The notes beneath the pieces were generated by a model. That model ran no database searches and was not told where the DNA came from. It was given only the letters and a program-made list of their open reading frames with translations. Position numbers and translations under genes: made by a program. 64,000 bases of DNA, taken from the NCBI GenBank assembly GCA_017452265.1, contig JAFTMS010000018.1, forward strand, positions 124,001 through 188,000, read 5' to 3'. The stretch comes from Bacteroidales bacterium. Its GTDB lineage: Bacteria; Bacteroidota; Bacteroidia; Bacteroidales; UBA932. The number at the start of each line of letters is the position of its first letter. Positions within the stretch are counted from its first letter, which is position 1. Of this stretch, positions 36,697 through 44,912 are shown one piece after another.

Positions 36697-38652
36697 CTAT
36701 TCGGCAAGCTCTTCAGGATCCTTCGGGAGCTCTTCACCCTTTGGAGCGCCGGCTCTCGGCCCGAAGATTCTTTCCAAGTCGTCTGCAAAGATAACTTCTT
36801 TCTTCAATAAAAGTTCAGCAAGCTGCTTAAATCCGTCAAAATTATCCTTGAGAAGCCTTTCCGTCCTGTCGTGAATATCTTCTATGAGTTCCTTCACCTC
36901 CTTGTCTATCAGCTCGGCCGTCTTCTCGCTGTACGGTTTTGTGAGGTCGTATCCGCGCGAACCAGTCGAGTCGTAGAATGAAAGATTGCCCACCTTGCCG
37001 CTCATACCGTAATATGTCACCATGCTGTAGGCCATCTTCGTGAGCCTTTCGAGGTCGTTCAAAGCGCCTGTAGAAGGCTGTCCGTTGACGATTTCCTCAG
37101 CGACCCGGCCACCGATGAGCGAACACATCTCGTCGAGCATCTGCTCCTTCGTCACAAGCTGGCGCTCTTCCGGAAGGTACCAGGCCGCTCCCAGGGCCTG
37201 TCCTCTCGGCACTATCGTCACCTTGAAAAGAGGATTTGCATGCGGAAGAAGCCAGCTGACAGTCGCATGACCTGCCTCGTGATGAGCTATGGACTTCTTT
37301 TCCTCTGGCGTGATTATCTTCGACTTTCTTTCCAGTCCTCCGATGATCCTGTCCACAGCATCGAGGAAGTCCTGCTTATCGATAGCCTTCTTGTCATGAC
37401 GTGCCGCAGTAAGAGCCGCTTCGTTGCAGACATTGGCGATATCGGCTCCTGAGAAGCCCGGAGTGTGCTTAGCGAGGAATTCGAGATCGAAATCGTCTGC
37501 GAGCTTGAGGCCTCTGAGATGCACCTGGAATATTTCCTCACGCTCCTTGAGGTCCGGAAGCTCGACATGTATCTGACGGTCGAAACGTCCGGCACGCATG
37601 AGGGCCTTGTCGAGAATATCCGCACGGTTTGTAGCCGCAAGTATGATGACGCCTGAATTTGTGCCGAAACCGTCCATTTCCGTAAGAAGCTGGTTCAGAG
37701 TGTTCTCCCGTTCGTCATTTGAAGAGAATCCTGCATTCTTGCTTCGTGCACGTCCTACGGCATCAATCTCGTCAATGAACACGATGCATGGGGATTTCTC
37801 CTTGGCCTGACGGAAGAGGTCGCGGACACGCGAAGCACCCACACCGACGAACATCTCGACGAAATCCGAGCCTGAAATCGAGAAGAACGGCACATTCGCC
37901 TCGCCTGCTACAGCCTTGGCCAGCAGCGTCTTACCTGTACCCGGAGGGCCGACAAGAAGCGCTCCCTTAGGAATCTTTCCGCCGAGTGCAGTATATTTCT
38001 GAGGATTCTTGAGGAAGTCCACAATCTCCATGACCTCGTCCTTGGCACCATAAAGTCCGGCCACATCTTTGAATGTCACCTTGATGCTGTCCTTTTCTGC
38101 CAGTTTGCCCGTGGATTTGCCGACATTGAATATGCCACCCGGACCTGCAGGGCCGCCTCCCATGTTGCGGTTCATGCCTCTGAACATGAATACCCACATG
38201 AATATGAGAAGGAGCGGGAATATGAACCATTCGAGGACACCCCAGAAGCTTTCCTTGTTTTCAATGACCACCTTCACCTGCTCGTTCTCAGGAAGCTGCG
38301 CATTCAGTTCGCCGAACATTTCCTCTGCATTGAAGCTTCCGGACACGAGGAATACGAAATGTGGAGACTTCTTCGGGATTATGCCTCCGAACTTGTCGGA
38401 ATATTTTTCTATTCTGTCCGGCTTCATCGTCACCATTCCCTGGAATTCGTTCCTTATGAAAGTCACTTCCTTGATGTCGCCGGCGAGCCACTGCTTCTGC
38501 ACTTCAGCCCATTCCTCTTTCTGCGGATTTGCTCCGCCCTGATTGAAGAACATCCAGCCGATACCTATCAGCAGGATAATATAAATCCATGATATGCCGA
38601 TATTTATCTTTATGGGTTTCTTTCCGTTCTGTCTGTTGCCTTTTTCTGCCAT
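36697..38652 (-). CDS. ftsH: ATP-dependent zinc metalloprotease FtsH
   Basis: 651 aa from the ATG at 38652 ([10 protein letters not shown]); the frame is open 21 codons up, into the rsfS gap. Membrane helices lie at ~20-37 and ~138-157, with the periplasmic domain between. The AAA domain has Walker A GPPGTGKT (235-242), Walker B VFIDEID (291-297) and the SRH block. Zinc motif HEAGH is at 458-462. It degrades membrane and regulatory proteins. It is co-oriented with rsfS upstream (26-bp gap) and cdsA downstream. Confidence 0.97.
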   Translation of the reverse strand: MAEKGNRQNGKKPIKINIGISWIYIILLIGIGWMFFNQGGANPQKEEWAEVQKQWLAGDIKEVTFIRNEFQGMVTMKPDRIEKYSDKFGGIIPKKSPHFVFLVSGSFNAEEMFGELNAQLPENEQVKVVIENKESFWGVLEWFIFPLLLIFMWVFMFRGMNRNMGGGPAGPGGIFNVGKSTGKLAEKDSIKVTFKDVAGLYGAKDEVMEIVDFLKNPQKYTALGGKIPKGALLVGPPGTGKTLLAKAVAGEANVPFFSISGSDFVEMFVGVGASRVRDLFRQAKEKSPCIVFIDEIDAVGRARSKNAGFSSNDERENTLNQLLTEMDGFGTNSGVIILAATNRADILDKALMRAGRFDRQIHVELPDLKEREEIFQVHLRGLKLADDFDLEFLAKHTPGFSGADIANVCNEAALTAARHDKKAIDKQDFLDAVDRIIGGLERKSKIITPEEKKSIAHHEAGHATVSWLLPHANPLFKVTIVPRGQALGAAWYLPEERQLVTKEQMLDEMCSLIGGRVAEEIVNGQPSTGALNDLERLTKMAYSMVTYYGMSGKVGNLSFYDSTGSRGYDLTKPYSEKTAELIDKEVKELIEDIHDRTERLLKDNFDGFKQLAELLLKKEVIFADDLERIFGPRAGAPKGEELPKDPEELAE

Positions 38653-38678
38653 CTTCTGCTGCGTTAGTCTGTATACAC

Positions 38679-39026
38679 TTAGTCTGTATACTCGGTCCTT
38701 TCGGCGTCTGCCCAAAGATCTTCGAGCCTGTAGAATGCCCTGTATGGAGTCTGAAATACATGCACGACTATGTCTCCATAGTCAAGAATCACCCAGAATG
38801 CGTTTTCCTTGCCCTGCGTGCGTGTAACCTTTCTTCTGCACTTTTCGAGCATCCTTTCCTCCACGTTGTCTGCAATCGCCACCACGTTTGGCGTGGAATC
38901 TGCATTGCACACTATGAAATAATCTGAAATTGCTGTTCCGATCGGCTTCAGGTCAAGCGATACCACTCCCTGTCCTTTCTTTTCGAGCATCGCGTCCGCA
39001 ATGACCTTAAGTTCTTTGTTGTCCAT
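38679..39026 (-). CDS. rsfS: Ribosomal silencing factor RsfS
   Basis: 115 aa from the ATG at 39026 (MDNKELKVIADAMLEKKGQG), the normal RsfS length; the open frame above it overlaps birA and the promoters. Family residues: VVSLDLKPIGTAISDYFIVC, WVILDYGDIVVHVF and FYRLEDLWADA. It binds uL14 and blocks subunit joining during starvation. First gene of the rsfS-ftsH-cdsA run, divergent from birA. Its 3' end lies at an imperfect 15-bp tandem duplication (38664-38693). Confidence 0.95.
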   Translation of the reverse strand: MDNKELKVIADAMLEKKGQGVVSLDLKPIGTAISDYFIVCNADSTPNVVAIADNVEERMLEKCRRKVTRTQGKENAFWVILDYGDIVVHVFQTPYRAFYRLEDLWADAERTEYTD

Positions 39027-39040
39027 ATTTGAATTATTGT

Positions 39041-39069
39041 TATTTTTGTAAAAAATCCCGGCAAAGATA
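39041..39069. promoter_or_regulatory. Divergent birA and rsfS promoters
   Basis: The plus strand reads TATTTTTG (39041-39048, toward birA; a TTTG at 39015-39018 sits 22 nt upstream). The minus strand reads TATCTTTG (39062-39069, toward rsfS). Both match TAnnTTTG and face apart within 59 bp. Confidence 0.55.
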
Positions 39070-39085
39070 ATCAAAATCCGCACCA

Positions 39086-40024
39086 ATGAAAAGCAGGCAT
39101 GACATAATGTGGTTCGACACACTCGATTCGACCAATGACGAGGCCAGAAGGCGTATGAATGACATTGACAATTTGTCAGTCCTGTCAGCCGAGAATCAGA
39201 CGGCAGGGCGTGGACAGAGAGGTAATTCGTGGAAAAGCAATGCAGGGGAGAACCTTATGTTCAGTGTGGTGCTGAAGTTCCGTGAACAGTCACTGCAGGC
39301 TTATGACCAGTTTGCGGTGAGCGAGATTGCAGCGCTTTCGGTTGTGGATTTTCTTTCGGAATACGGGATTGTGACTCAGATCAAATGGCCGAACGACATT
39401 TATGCAGGCACGCGGAAGATCTGCGGCATACTTGTGGAGAATGCGGTACGGGGCGAGTGGCTTGCGTCCAGCATAGTAGGTATAGGCTTGAATGTCAACC
39501 AGAGAAACTTTGATATTTCCCTACCTAATCCGACGTCGATGGTACTATGTTCTTCTCCATCTTCACATTCAGAGTGCATCCAATCACGTCATTCTGTGCC
39601 CATCTATGTACGTCATTCTGAGCACACCACTGTACGTCATTCTGAGCAAAGCGAAGAATCTCTCCCCTCATACGACACCCACGAACTGCTGGAGCGCTTC
39701 ATGGACATATTCTCCGGCTACTGCAGCCGCTTTCTGCATATAAACGGCGGCCTCGCCAAGCTTCGCCGCCTATATCTCGCACAGCTTTGGCGCCTCGGCC
39801 AGCCGTCACGCTTTCTCGACTACACCACCCTACCTGCCGGCCATCTTGACGGTCCTGTCGGCATCATAACCTCACAAACCGACAAGGCGGTATCACAGAC
39901 TCCGCAACCGAAAGAGTTCACCGGCACCATCCGCGGCATATCAGACATCGGACAGCTAATGATCGAACTGCCCGACTCCACCACCCGAACCTTCGGCTTC
40001 AAGGAAATAGGCTATGTTCTCTGA
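39086..40024 (+). CDS. birA: Biotin-[acetyl-CoA-carboxylase] ligase with an inserted repeat
   Basis: 312 aa, against ~240-260 usual for HTH-less forms. Catalytic core: DTLDSTNDEAR, the biotin-binding loop TAGRGQRGNSW, MFSVVLKF, KWPNDIYAGTRKICGILVE and GIGLNVNQ. After NPTSM (residue ~152), where a short loop is expected, comes a ~35-residue insert of four 8-residue repeats beginning (R/S)HS and ending RHSEQSEES. The C-terminal domain (FTGTIRGISDIGQLMIE) resumes in frame. It biotinylates the BCCP subunit of ACC. The insert should be a surface loop and is probably tolerated. Confidence 0.93.
   Translation: MKSRHDIMWFDTLDSTNDEARRRMNDIDNLSVLSAENQTAGRGQRGNSWKSNAGENLMFSVVLKFREQSLQAYDQFAVSEIAALSVVDFLSEYGIVTQIKWPNDIYAGTRKICGILVENAVRGEWLASSIVGIGLNVNQRNFDISLPNPTSMVLCSSPSSHSECIQSRHSVPIYVRHSEHTTVRHSEQSEESLPSYDTHELLERFMDIFSGYCSRFLHINGGLAKLRRLYLAQLWRLGQPSRFLDYTTLPAGHLDGPVGIITSQTDKAVSQTPQPKEFTGTIRGISDIGQLMIELPDSTTRTFGFKEIGYVL
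39562..39663 (+). repeat. 24-bp in-frame tandem repeat of GTCATTCTGAGC type inside birA
   Basis: Units begin at 39562, 39586, 39610 and 39634, period 24 bp (8 codons). The last three start ACGTCATTCTG; the final one continues AGCAAAGCGAAGAATCTC, the classic dispersed intergenic repeat that translates as RHSEQSEES. The first unit is degenerate. The period keeps the birA frame open. Confidence 0.9.
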
Positions 40025-40032
40025 TGAATTGG

Positions 40033-40068
40033 ATTTAGTGAACTTTTCGCCAAAACACTTCACTAAAT
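40033..40068. repeat. REP-like palindrome L1
   Basis: 36 bp, arms ATTTAGTGAA and TTCACTAAAT, 16-nt centre CTTTTCGCCAAAACAC. It starts 8 bp after the birA stop codon. Confidence 0.85.
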
Positions 40069-40105
40069 GTAGGCAATTTATTAGATAATGAGCGAATTTT
40101 CAGAC

Positions 40106-40141
40106 ATTTAGTGAAGTCTGACACTCAAAACTTCACTAAAT
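40106..40141. repeat. REP-like palindrome L2
   Basis: 36 bp with 12-bp perfect arms ATTTAGTGAAGT and ACTTCACTAAAT. Its last base is the last base of the transposase stop codon, so gene and palindrome are fused. It could also serve as the gene's terminator hairpin. Confidence 0.88.
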
Positions 40142-41067
40142 CAGCAGTACATAGACATAGCAAGACATCGTCGTAACTGCTCGTTTCCAATGCGATACCT
40201 TTCGCGAAGGATATGCATAAGTTCATTCTTTTCCGACATCGGCATCTCATATATGGACGGATGGCGGAATTTGTCGATAACCATTCTGTCGATTTCTTCG
40301 CACAGCTGCATATCTGTGATTCTGTTATAGTTTGCACGTCCTTTTTCATTTGTCAGCATCGCAGCGACCGGAGTAAGGCTGACTCCTTTTTCCATATTTT
40401 CCAAAGTGACAGGAGGCATACCGTTATTGTCCTTCTTCTGTTCTTCAATCCAGTGTTCATCCGTGATGCGGTTCATATAATACAGAAAGTTACGCGGAGT
40501 AACATATATGAGCTCCACCTGCTTGACAGCAACGACATTTTCGCGAAGGAAAAGCCCATCCATATTCATCTTGTAATGGCTTGGGATTTCAGCATTCCGC
40601 GCAACATGATTATGGTATGACTTCGGCTGCAGCAACTGGACTGCCGCTGTTTTTCCCAATTCATCACGAAAAATTGCATTTGCAGAGGTATGCGGATATG
40701 CAAACGGAGTCTGCGTCACTCCATGATGAAGCGCATTTCGAAATACATAGCTCAACGCTGCAAGAAGATGATAGACACCTTCAACCGATGTGGCAAAATG
40801 TTCCGTTTCACCCAGCTGACCTCTTCTATGGTACTTTTTATTGAAATGACGGGTGTAGGACATACGCCACAATTTCATAAGTCTGTCTGGTTCAGCTGTC
40901 TGAACGATTTCATGCAGGTGATTCGACATGAATGAATCAGCGAGCAAGGCAGAATCTGTCTTGTACAAAGCAAGAGCAAGGCAGTTGAATCCCCAATTGT
41001 AATCCTCTTTCGTGCGGAAAAGCACTTCCTCCTTTGATGAAAGGCATAAATGACATGTTTCCTTCAT
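40141..41067 (-). CDS. RAYT-like HUH (Y1/IS200-type) transposase
   Basis: 308 aa from the ATG at 41067; a TTG nine codons up is an unlikely start. Motif FMSNHLHEIV supplies the HUH pair (H50, H52), corresponding to MPNHVHLL in Y1 transposases. LSYVFRNALHHGV (Y107) matches the YIHLNPVRAG block with the catalytic tyrosine. The C-terminal ~100 residues look like a DnaA/Trp-repressor-type HTH (MSEKNELMHILRERYRIGNE QLRRCL). It is longer than most IS200 TnpA (~150 aa) and resembles REP-associated transposases. The nuclease residues look intact; it is expected to nick single-stranded palindromes. Confidence 0.8.
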   Translation of the reverse strand: MKETCHLCLSSKEEVLFRTKEDYNWGFNCLALALYKTDSALLADSFMSNHLHEIVQTAEPDRLMKLWRMSYTRHFNKKYHRRGQLGETEHFATSVEGVYHLLAALSYVFRNALHHGVTQTPFAYPHTSANAIFRDELGKTAAVQLLQPKSYHNHVARNAEIPSHYKMNMDGLFLRENVVAVKQVELIYVTPRNFLYYMNRITDEHWIEEQKKDNNGMPPVTLENMEKGVSLTPVAAMLTNEKGRANYNRITDMQLCEEIDRMVIDKFRHPSIYEMPMSEKNELMHILRERYRIGNEQLRRCLAMSMYC

Positions 41068-41216
41068 AACATCTGCAACTAATCGTTTACACAATCCTGC
41101 ACACTACTTTCGTATCAATATGACGAATCTCTTCTTCACATTCTCTCCGAAATGTATGAACTGTGGCAAATATATAGAAAAGAAAACTTATGTACAAACG
41201 GTAGGAAATCCATTTG

Positions 41217-41252
41217 ATTCAGTGAAATAATTATGGCAAAACTTCACCAAAT
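41217..41252. repeat. REP-like palindrome R1 (diverged)
   Basis: 36 bp: ATTCAGTGAA, 16-nt centre ATAATTATGGCAAAAC, TTCACCAAAT. The centre shares the GCCAAAAC/GGCAAAAC text with L1, so R1 corresponds to L1 and not to its mirror image. The arms have drifted and pair imperfectly. Confidence 0.75.
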
Positions 41253-41289
41253 CATCCCTAAAAGCGGTAAAATGGGCATTATTTCGGGG

Positions 41290-41325
41290 ATTTAGTGAAG
41301 TATTACAAGCATACATTCACTAAAT
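41290..41325. repeat. REP-like palindrome R2
   Basis: 36 bp with arms ATTTAGTGAA and TTCACTAAAT, extended by GGG/CCC outside and a GTAT/ATAC pair inside. It is 37 bp from R1, the same gap as L1-L2. Confidence 0.85.
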
Positions 41326-41347
41326 CCCGTCGCCCAACGATGGTGAA

Positions 41348-42019
41348 TCATTCGTTTACGAGACGCTCTGCCGTCTCTTTCTGGTGCCTGCGGACGCATA
41401 GGCGGACTGGAGCGCGGTGGGAGCCGGAGCCGAGATAGAGAGGTGCATTGTCGCCGTAGAGGAGCACTTCGACGCCATTGGATTCGAGCCTGTTCTTGAG
41501 AACGTGGGCTTCTGCCGGATCATTGAATTCGGATAGAACCATCCATGTGGACATCTCTTCCTGATGCTTCAGTTCGGCTTCATAGGCGACTGGATCTGCC
41601 GGCATGTTCTTGCGGAAGGCACGACGATACATCCATGCGCCGCCGATGCCGATTGCGAACCAGAGCATATAAACAATTACCACCGCTACCATATAAATGG
41701 CATTGTTCTCTTCCATGGTGAAAGATGGGTCAGGATCACTCATCGGGCCAGGATCACCCAACGGCAGGAATAAGAATGCGAGAACAAGGCCGACATTGGC
41801 CATAAGTCTCTGGCCCGAGGTCATCCACTGTGGATCATTCCAGAAATACCTGAATATATTTCCGTTCCTGTAAAAAAGGATGAATAAGACGATGGTCAGA
41901 TATACAAGTGTCCTCAGCAGTTTGCTGATGCTCCAATCTATTACCGTGACGCAGCCAATCAGGAGGATAGCCATAAGACAGACAATCAGAACTTTAACGA
42001 TTCCGGAAATAATCTTCAT
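41348..42019 (-). CDS. Membrane protein with C-terminal DUF2007 domain (copy 1)
   Basis: 223 aa. Hydrophobic segments at ~5-25, ~30-50, ~70-90 and ~105-130 precede a soluble tail of ~70 residues: WMVLSEFNDPAEAHVLKNRL, GVEVLLYGDNAPLYLGSG and VRLCVRRHQKETAERLV. The tail is the DUF2007 (putative prokaryotic signal-transducing) fold, related to ACT/PII-like small domains. Function is unknown. A paralog with the same layout lies 41 bp upstream in the same direction, then rpe. Confidence 0.75.
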   Translation of the reverse strand: MKIISGIVKVLIVCLMAILLIGCVTVIDWSISKLLRTLVYLTIVLFILFYRNGNIFRYFWNDPQWMTSGQRLMANVGLVLAFLFLPLGDPGPMSDPDPSFTMEENNAIYMVAVVIVYMLWFAIGIGGAWMYRRAFRKNMPADPVAYEAELKHQEEMSTWMVLSEFNDPAEAHVLKNRLESNGVEVLLYGDNAPLYLGSGSHRAPVRLCVRRHQKETAERLVNE

Positions 42020-42060
42020 AATAATGTGTTTAATGGGTTATATGTCAGTATTCTCCACCA

Positions 42061-42699
42061 TTATTCAGAATTCCGCCACAGGTCCTTCATCAATCTTTCT
42101 GCCTCCTTACGATCTTTCAGGCGTACACGAACCAGAATCGGGCTTTGTCTGGTGGAGCCGAGATGAGCAGGAGCATTTTCACCATAGAGGATGGTTTCGA
42201 TACCTTGCTGCTCAAGCATATCCTTGATTTCGTGGGCTTTAGCCGCATCATCGAAACGGCCGACGGTAACAAACTCGGAATCTGCCTTCACGGGTTTGTT
42301 GGCTTCTATATATGCCTGCATGTCTTCCGGAGCATGGCGGAGGTCAAAATAACGTGCTGGAAAGGCAAAGAGAACAGAGAGAAGATGACACAAAGCAGCT
42401 ACGGTCCTGTTTGATTCATAGAAAAGTTCATTAGCCAGATAAATGCCTGTAAATGCAACACATGAGCATAATATCCAGAAAATGTTATCTGTCGTTGTAT
42501 GCCAGCCTGCTTTGATCTGATCCACACGCGATTTAAAGAGATTATACTCCGCAAGAGGATTTTTATATGACATTATAAATAAAATGGCAAAAAAGGACAC
42601 GCCTGTCTGTACCATTCCCATGATCCCGTTCTCTTCCGACAGGACAAAAGCCCATAAGAGGGACAGCAGCAAAGTGCTGAGCAACAGTTTCCAACTCAT
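42061..42699 (-). CDS. Membrane protein with C-terminal DUF2007 domain (copy 2)
   Basis: 212 aa from the ATG at 42699 (MSWKLLLSTLLLSLLWAFVL); starts further up would overlap the rpe end. Membrane segments fill ~1-130; the tail reads FVTVGRFDDAAKAHEIKDML, GIETILYGENAPAHLGSTRQ and ILVRVRLKDRKEAERLMKDL, matching copy 1 closely. Tandem duplicates with diverged membrane parts but a conserved tail suggest the DUF2007 domain is the working part. It starts 7 bp after the rpe stop. Confidence 0.75.
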   Translation of the reverse strand: MSWKLLLSTLLLSLLWAFVLSEENGIMGMVQTGVSFFAILFIMSYKNPLAEYNLFKSRVDQIKAGWHTTTDNIFWILCSCVAFTGIYLANELFYESNRTVAALCHLLSVLFAFPARYFDLRHAPEDMQAYIEANKPVKADSEFVTVGRFDDAAKAHEIKDMLEQQGIETILYGENAPAHLGSTRQSPILVRVRLKDRKEAERLMKDLWRNSE

Positions 42700-42706
42700 G
42701 GCATTG

Positions 42707-43360
42707 TCAGTTACGCATTGCATTCATGACTGATGCCGGATCTTCCGCTTTGAATACAGCACTTCCTGCGACGAGGATCTCGGCTCCGGCTTCAAGAAGG
42801 GCCTTCGCATTTGCAGGCGACACTCCACCGTCCACCTCGATCTTCACAGGCAGGCTCTGACGCTCGATTTCGGCCTTCAGCGTGCGGATACGGTCGAAAG
42901 TGTCCTCTATGAACTTCTGGCCGCCGAATCCGGCATAGACCGACATCAGGATGATGTAGTCGCACAGATGCAGATACGGATACAGACTTTCCACCGGCAT
43001 GTCCGGATTTATGACCAGACCGGCCTTCATTCCGGCCTCACGGATGTGCAGAAGGGCCTGGGCAGGCTTGTCTGTGGCATTCAGATGGAAACTCAGCATG
43101 GAAACTCCAAGACGGGCAAAACGCTCGATATACTTTTCAGGCTGCACTATCATCAGATGCACGTCCAAAGGCTTGCGGGCTGCGGACGCGATTGCTTCAA
43201 CGACAGGAAATCCGTATGAAATGTTCGGCACGAAGACGCCGTCCATGATGTCGAGATGGAAGAGGTCCGCATGTTCATTCACCAGTTCGACATCCTTTGC
43301 AAGGTGCAGGAAGTCGGCGGCAAGCATTGATGGGGCAATTAAGGGATTAACAGTTGGCAT
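42707..43360 (-). CDS. rpe: Ribulose-phosphate 3-epimerase
   Basis: 217 aa, full-length TIM barrel. Metal and catalytic motifs: APSMLAADFLHL, LFHLDIMDGVFVPNISYG, DVHLMI, FHLNAT, IILMSVYAGFGGQKFI and IEVDGGVSP. It interconverts ribulose-5-P and xylulose-5-P in the pentose phosphate pathway. It starts 13 bp after the pepD stop and precedes the DUF2007 pair, so transcription through pepD-rpe-DUF2007 is likely. Confidence 0.96.
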   Translation of the reverse strand: MPTVNPLIAPSMLAADFLHLAKDVELVNEHADLFHLDIMDGVFVPNISYGFPVVEAIASAARKPLDVHLMIVQPEKYIERFARLGVSMLSFHLNATDKPAQALLHIREAGMKAGLVINPDMPVESLYPYLHLCDYIILMSVYAGFGGQKFIEDTFDRIRTLKAEIERQSLPVKIEVDGGVSPANAKALLEAGAEILVAGSAVFKAEDPASVMNAMRN

Positions 43361-43373
43361 GACGTTCCGGTAT

Positions 43374-44804
43374 TTATCGATAGTTTACTACAACGTCTTC
43401 AAGCAGGGCCACGAACTTGTCGAGCGAAGCGAGGTCCAGGCGCTCGCCAGGAGCATGGACACCGCGGAGCGTCGGGCCGAAGGACACCATGTCAAGGCCA
43501 GGGAACTTCTCGGTGAACAGTCCGCATTCCAGTCCGGCATGAATGGCCTTTACCTTTGGATCCACGCCGAAAAGCTTCCTGTATGAGGCCACGCAGGCAT
43601 CTCTGACAGGGGAAACGGCTGCCGGAGCCCATCCCGGATACTCGCTTTCATGACGAACGATCGCCCCTGCAAGTACGAAGCAGGCTTCCATCTTCGCAGC
43701 GGCAGCCCGTCTTGCAGCCGTCACACAGCTGCGCTGGGACGAACCGATGCGGATGATGCCCGGCTCGGTCATCTTTACGGAAGCGAGGTTTGTGGACGTC
43801 TCGACGAAATTCTCAATCTCCTGGCTCATGGCAAGGACTCCGTGCGGTGAAGCGCAGAGAGCGGCAACAAGATTCCAGGCAGTCATCTCGTCGATTGCCG
43901 AGCCGGCCGGCGAGGCCTCTGCATACCCTACCTTTATATCCTTCTCGATTGCTCCGTATTCTTCAAGAACCTCGGCACGATAGGCTTCAAGGCGTTCGTT
44001 TATGATTTCAAGAGTGTCCTCTTCTGCAGCAATCACAGCCTTTGCCTCACGGGCGATAGCATTGCGCTTATTACCTCCGTCAATCGTAACCAACTGCCAG
44101 TCAAGGTCTATGATGCTGTAAAGGAAACGTCCGAGAAGCTGTACGGCATTCGCACGGCCTTTATTTATGTCATCGCCGGAATGTCCGCCCATAGCATCCT
44201 TTACATATACGGTCTGGCAGACGAAATCCTCCTGCACGGGCTCCTCATTATAATGGAATTCCGCCGTGGTGTCGAGTCCGCCGGCGCATCCGACGAAAAT
44301 CTCGCCCTCATCTTCCGAATCCAGATTCAGAAGCACCTTTCCTGTGATGAAGTCCGGCTTCAGGGCCATGGCACCATCCAGCCCCGTCTCTTCGGACGTC
44401 GTGAACAGACATTCTATCCTGCCGCATGGAAGGTCGCTGTCCAGAAGTGCAAGCTCGGCAGCGATTCCGATGCCGCAGTCCGCTCCAAGAGTCGTGTCAG
44501 GAGCGATCATCCAGCCGTCTTCAATGACATATCTGATGGGATCTTTGGCAAAATCGTGCTCTACCCCTTCGTTCTTCTCGCAGACCATGTCTGAATGGCT
44601 CTGCAGAACTATGGTCGGGACATCCTCATAGCCCGGAGCTGCTTCTTTAGTAATTAGCACATTGCCGGCTTCATCTGTCTTGCAAGGCAGTCCGTGGCTT
44701 GCGGCGAATTCCTGCAGATATGCGATTATGTGTTCCTCGTGGCCGGATTCACGCGGAATCCTGGTGATTTCCTTGAAATAAGAAAGTACTTTTTCAGAAT
44801 TCAT
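43374..44804 (-). CDS. pepD: Aminoacyl-histidine dipeptidase (M20 family, PepD)
   Basis: 476 aa from the ATG at 44804 (MNSEKVLSYFKEITRIPRES); the longer frame runs into the dnaA terminator. Zinc-ligand motifs of clan MH: VLQSHSDMV, TLGADCGIG, TTSEETGLDG and the late HAGLECGLF. The insert domain lies in the middle (~210-400). It cleaves Xaa-His dipeptides in the cytosol. Bacteroidales carry several copies, so the exact substrate of this one is uncertain. Confidence 0.93.
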   Translation of the reverse strand: MNSEKVLSYFKEITRIPRESGHEEHIIAYLQEFAASHGLPCKTDEAGNVLITKEAAPGYEDVPTIVLQSHSDMVCEKNEGVEHDFAKDPIRYVIEDGWMIAPDTTLGADCGIGIAAELALLDSDLPCGRIECLFTTSEETGLDGAMALKPDFITGKVLLNLDSEDEGEIFVGCAGGLDTTAEFHYNEEPVQEDFVCQTVYVKDAMGGHSGDDINKGRANAVQLLGRFLYSIIDLDWQLVTIDGGNKRNAIAREAKAVIAAEEDTLEIINERLEAYRAEVLEEYGAIEKDIKVGYAEASPAGSAIDEMTAWNLVAALCASPHGVLAMSQEIENFVETSTNLASVKMTEPGIIRIGSSQRSCVTAARRAAAAKMEACFVLAGAIVRHESEYPGWAPAAVSPVRDACVASYRKLFGVDPKVKAIHAGLECGLFTEKFPGLDMVSFGPTLRGVHAPGERLDLASLDKFVALLEDVVVNYR

Positions 44805-44854
44805 GACGTTACAATATATATGTATATTAACACCTGCCATGCTGAAGCAATGGC

Positions 44855-44890
44855 AAAGTCCCTGCAAAGATAAGACTTTGCAGGGACTTT
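44855..44890 (-). terminator. dnaA terminator
   Basis: Perfect 15-bp arms AAAGTCCCTGCAAAG and CTTTGCAGGGACTTT around a 6-nt loop, 22 bp past the dnaA stop and 50 bp before the pepD start. It is a very stable stem; the T tract after it is short. Confidence 0.75.
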
Positions 44891-44912
44891 AGAGCTTATA
44901 GATGGTATTTTT

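Larger units (their letters stand above)
40033..41325. mobile_element. RAYT-like transposase with flanking paired palindromes
   Basis: 1293-bp unit: two 36-bp palindromes 37 bp apart, the HUH transposase gene, then two more 36-bp palindromes again 37 bp apart. The two flanking 109-bp blocks share orientation, and their 37-bp spacers are recognisably related. No target-site duplication is obvious. It sits between birA and a DUF2007 gene. The architecture resembles REP/BIME sequences with their RAYT transposases. Confidence 0.8.

Noticed and set aside
38664..38693. 15-bp tandem duplication at the end of rsfS
   Set aside because: Two imperfect copies only, overlapping the stop codon; no sign of function beyond a small local duplication.
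40033..41325. 36-bp repeats with 37-bp spacers looked like two mini CRISPR arrays
   Set aside because: Only two repeats per side, each a near-perfect palindrome with variable centre. The spacers of both sides are related, and no cas genes are near. REP/RAYT architecture explains them better.
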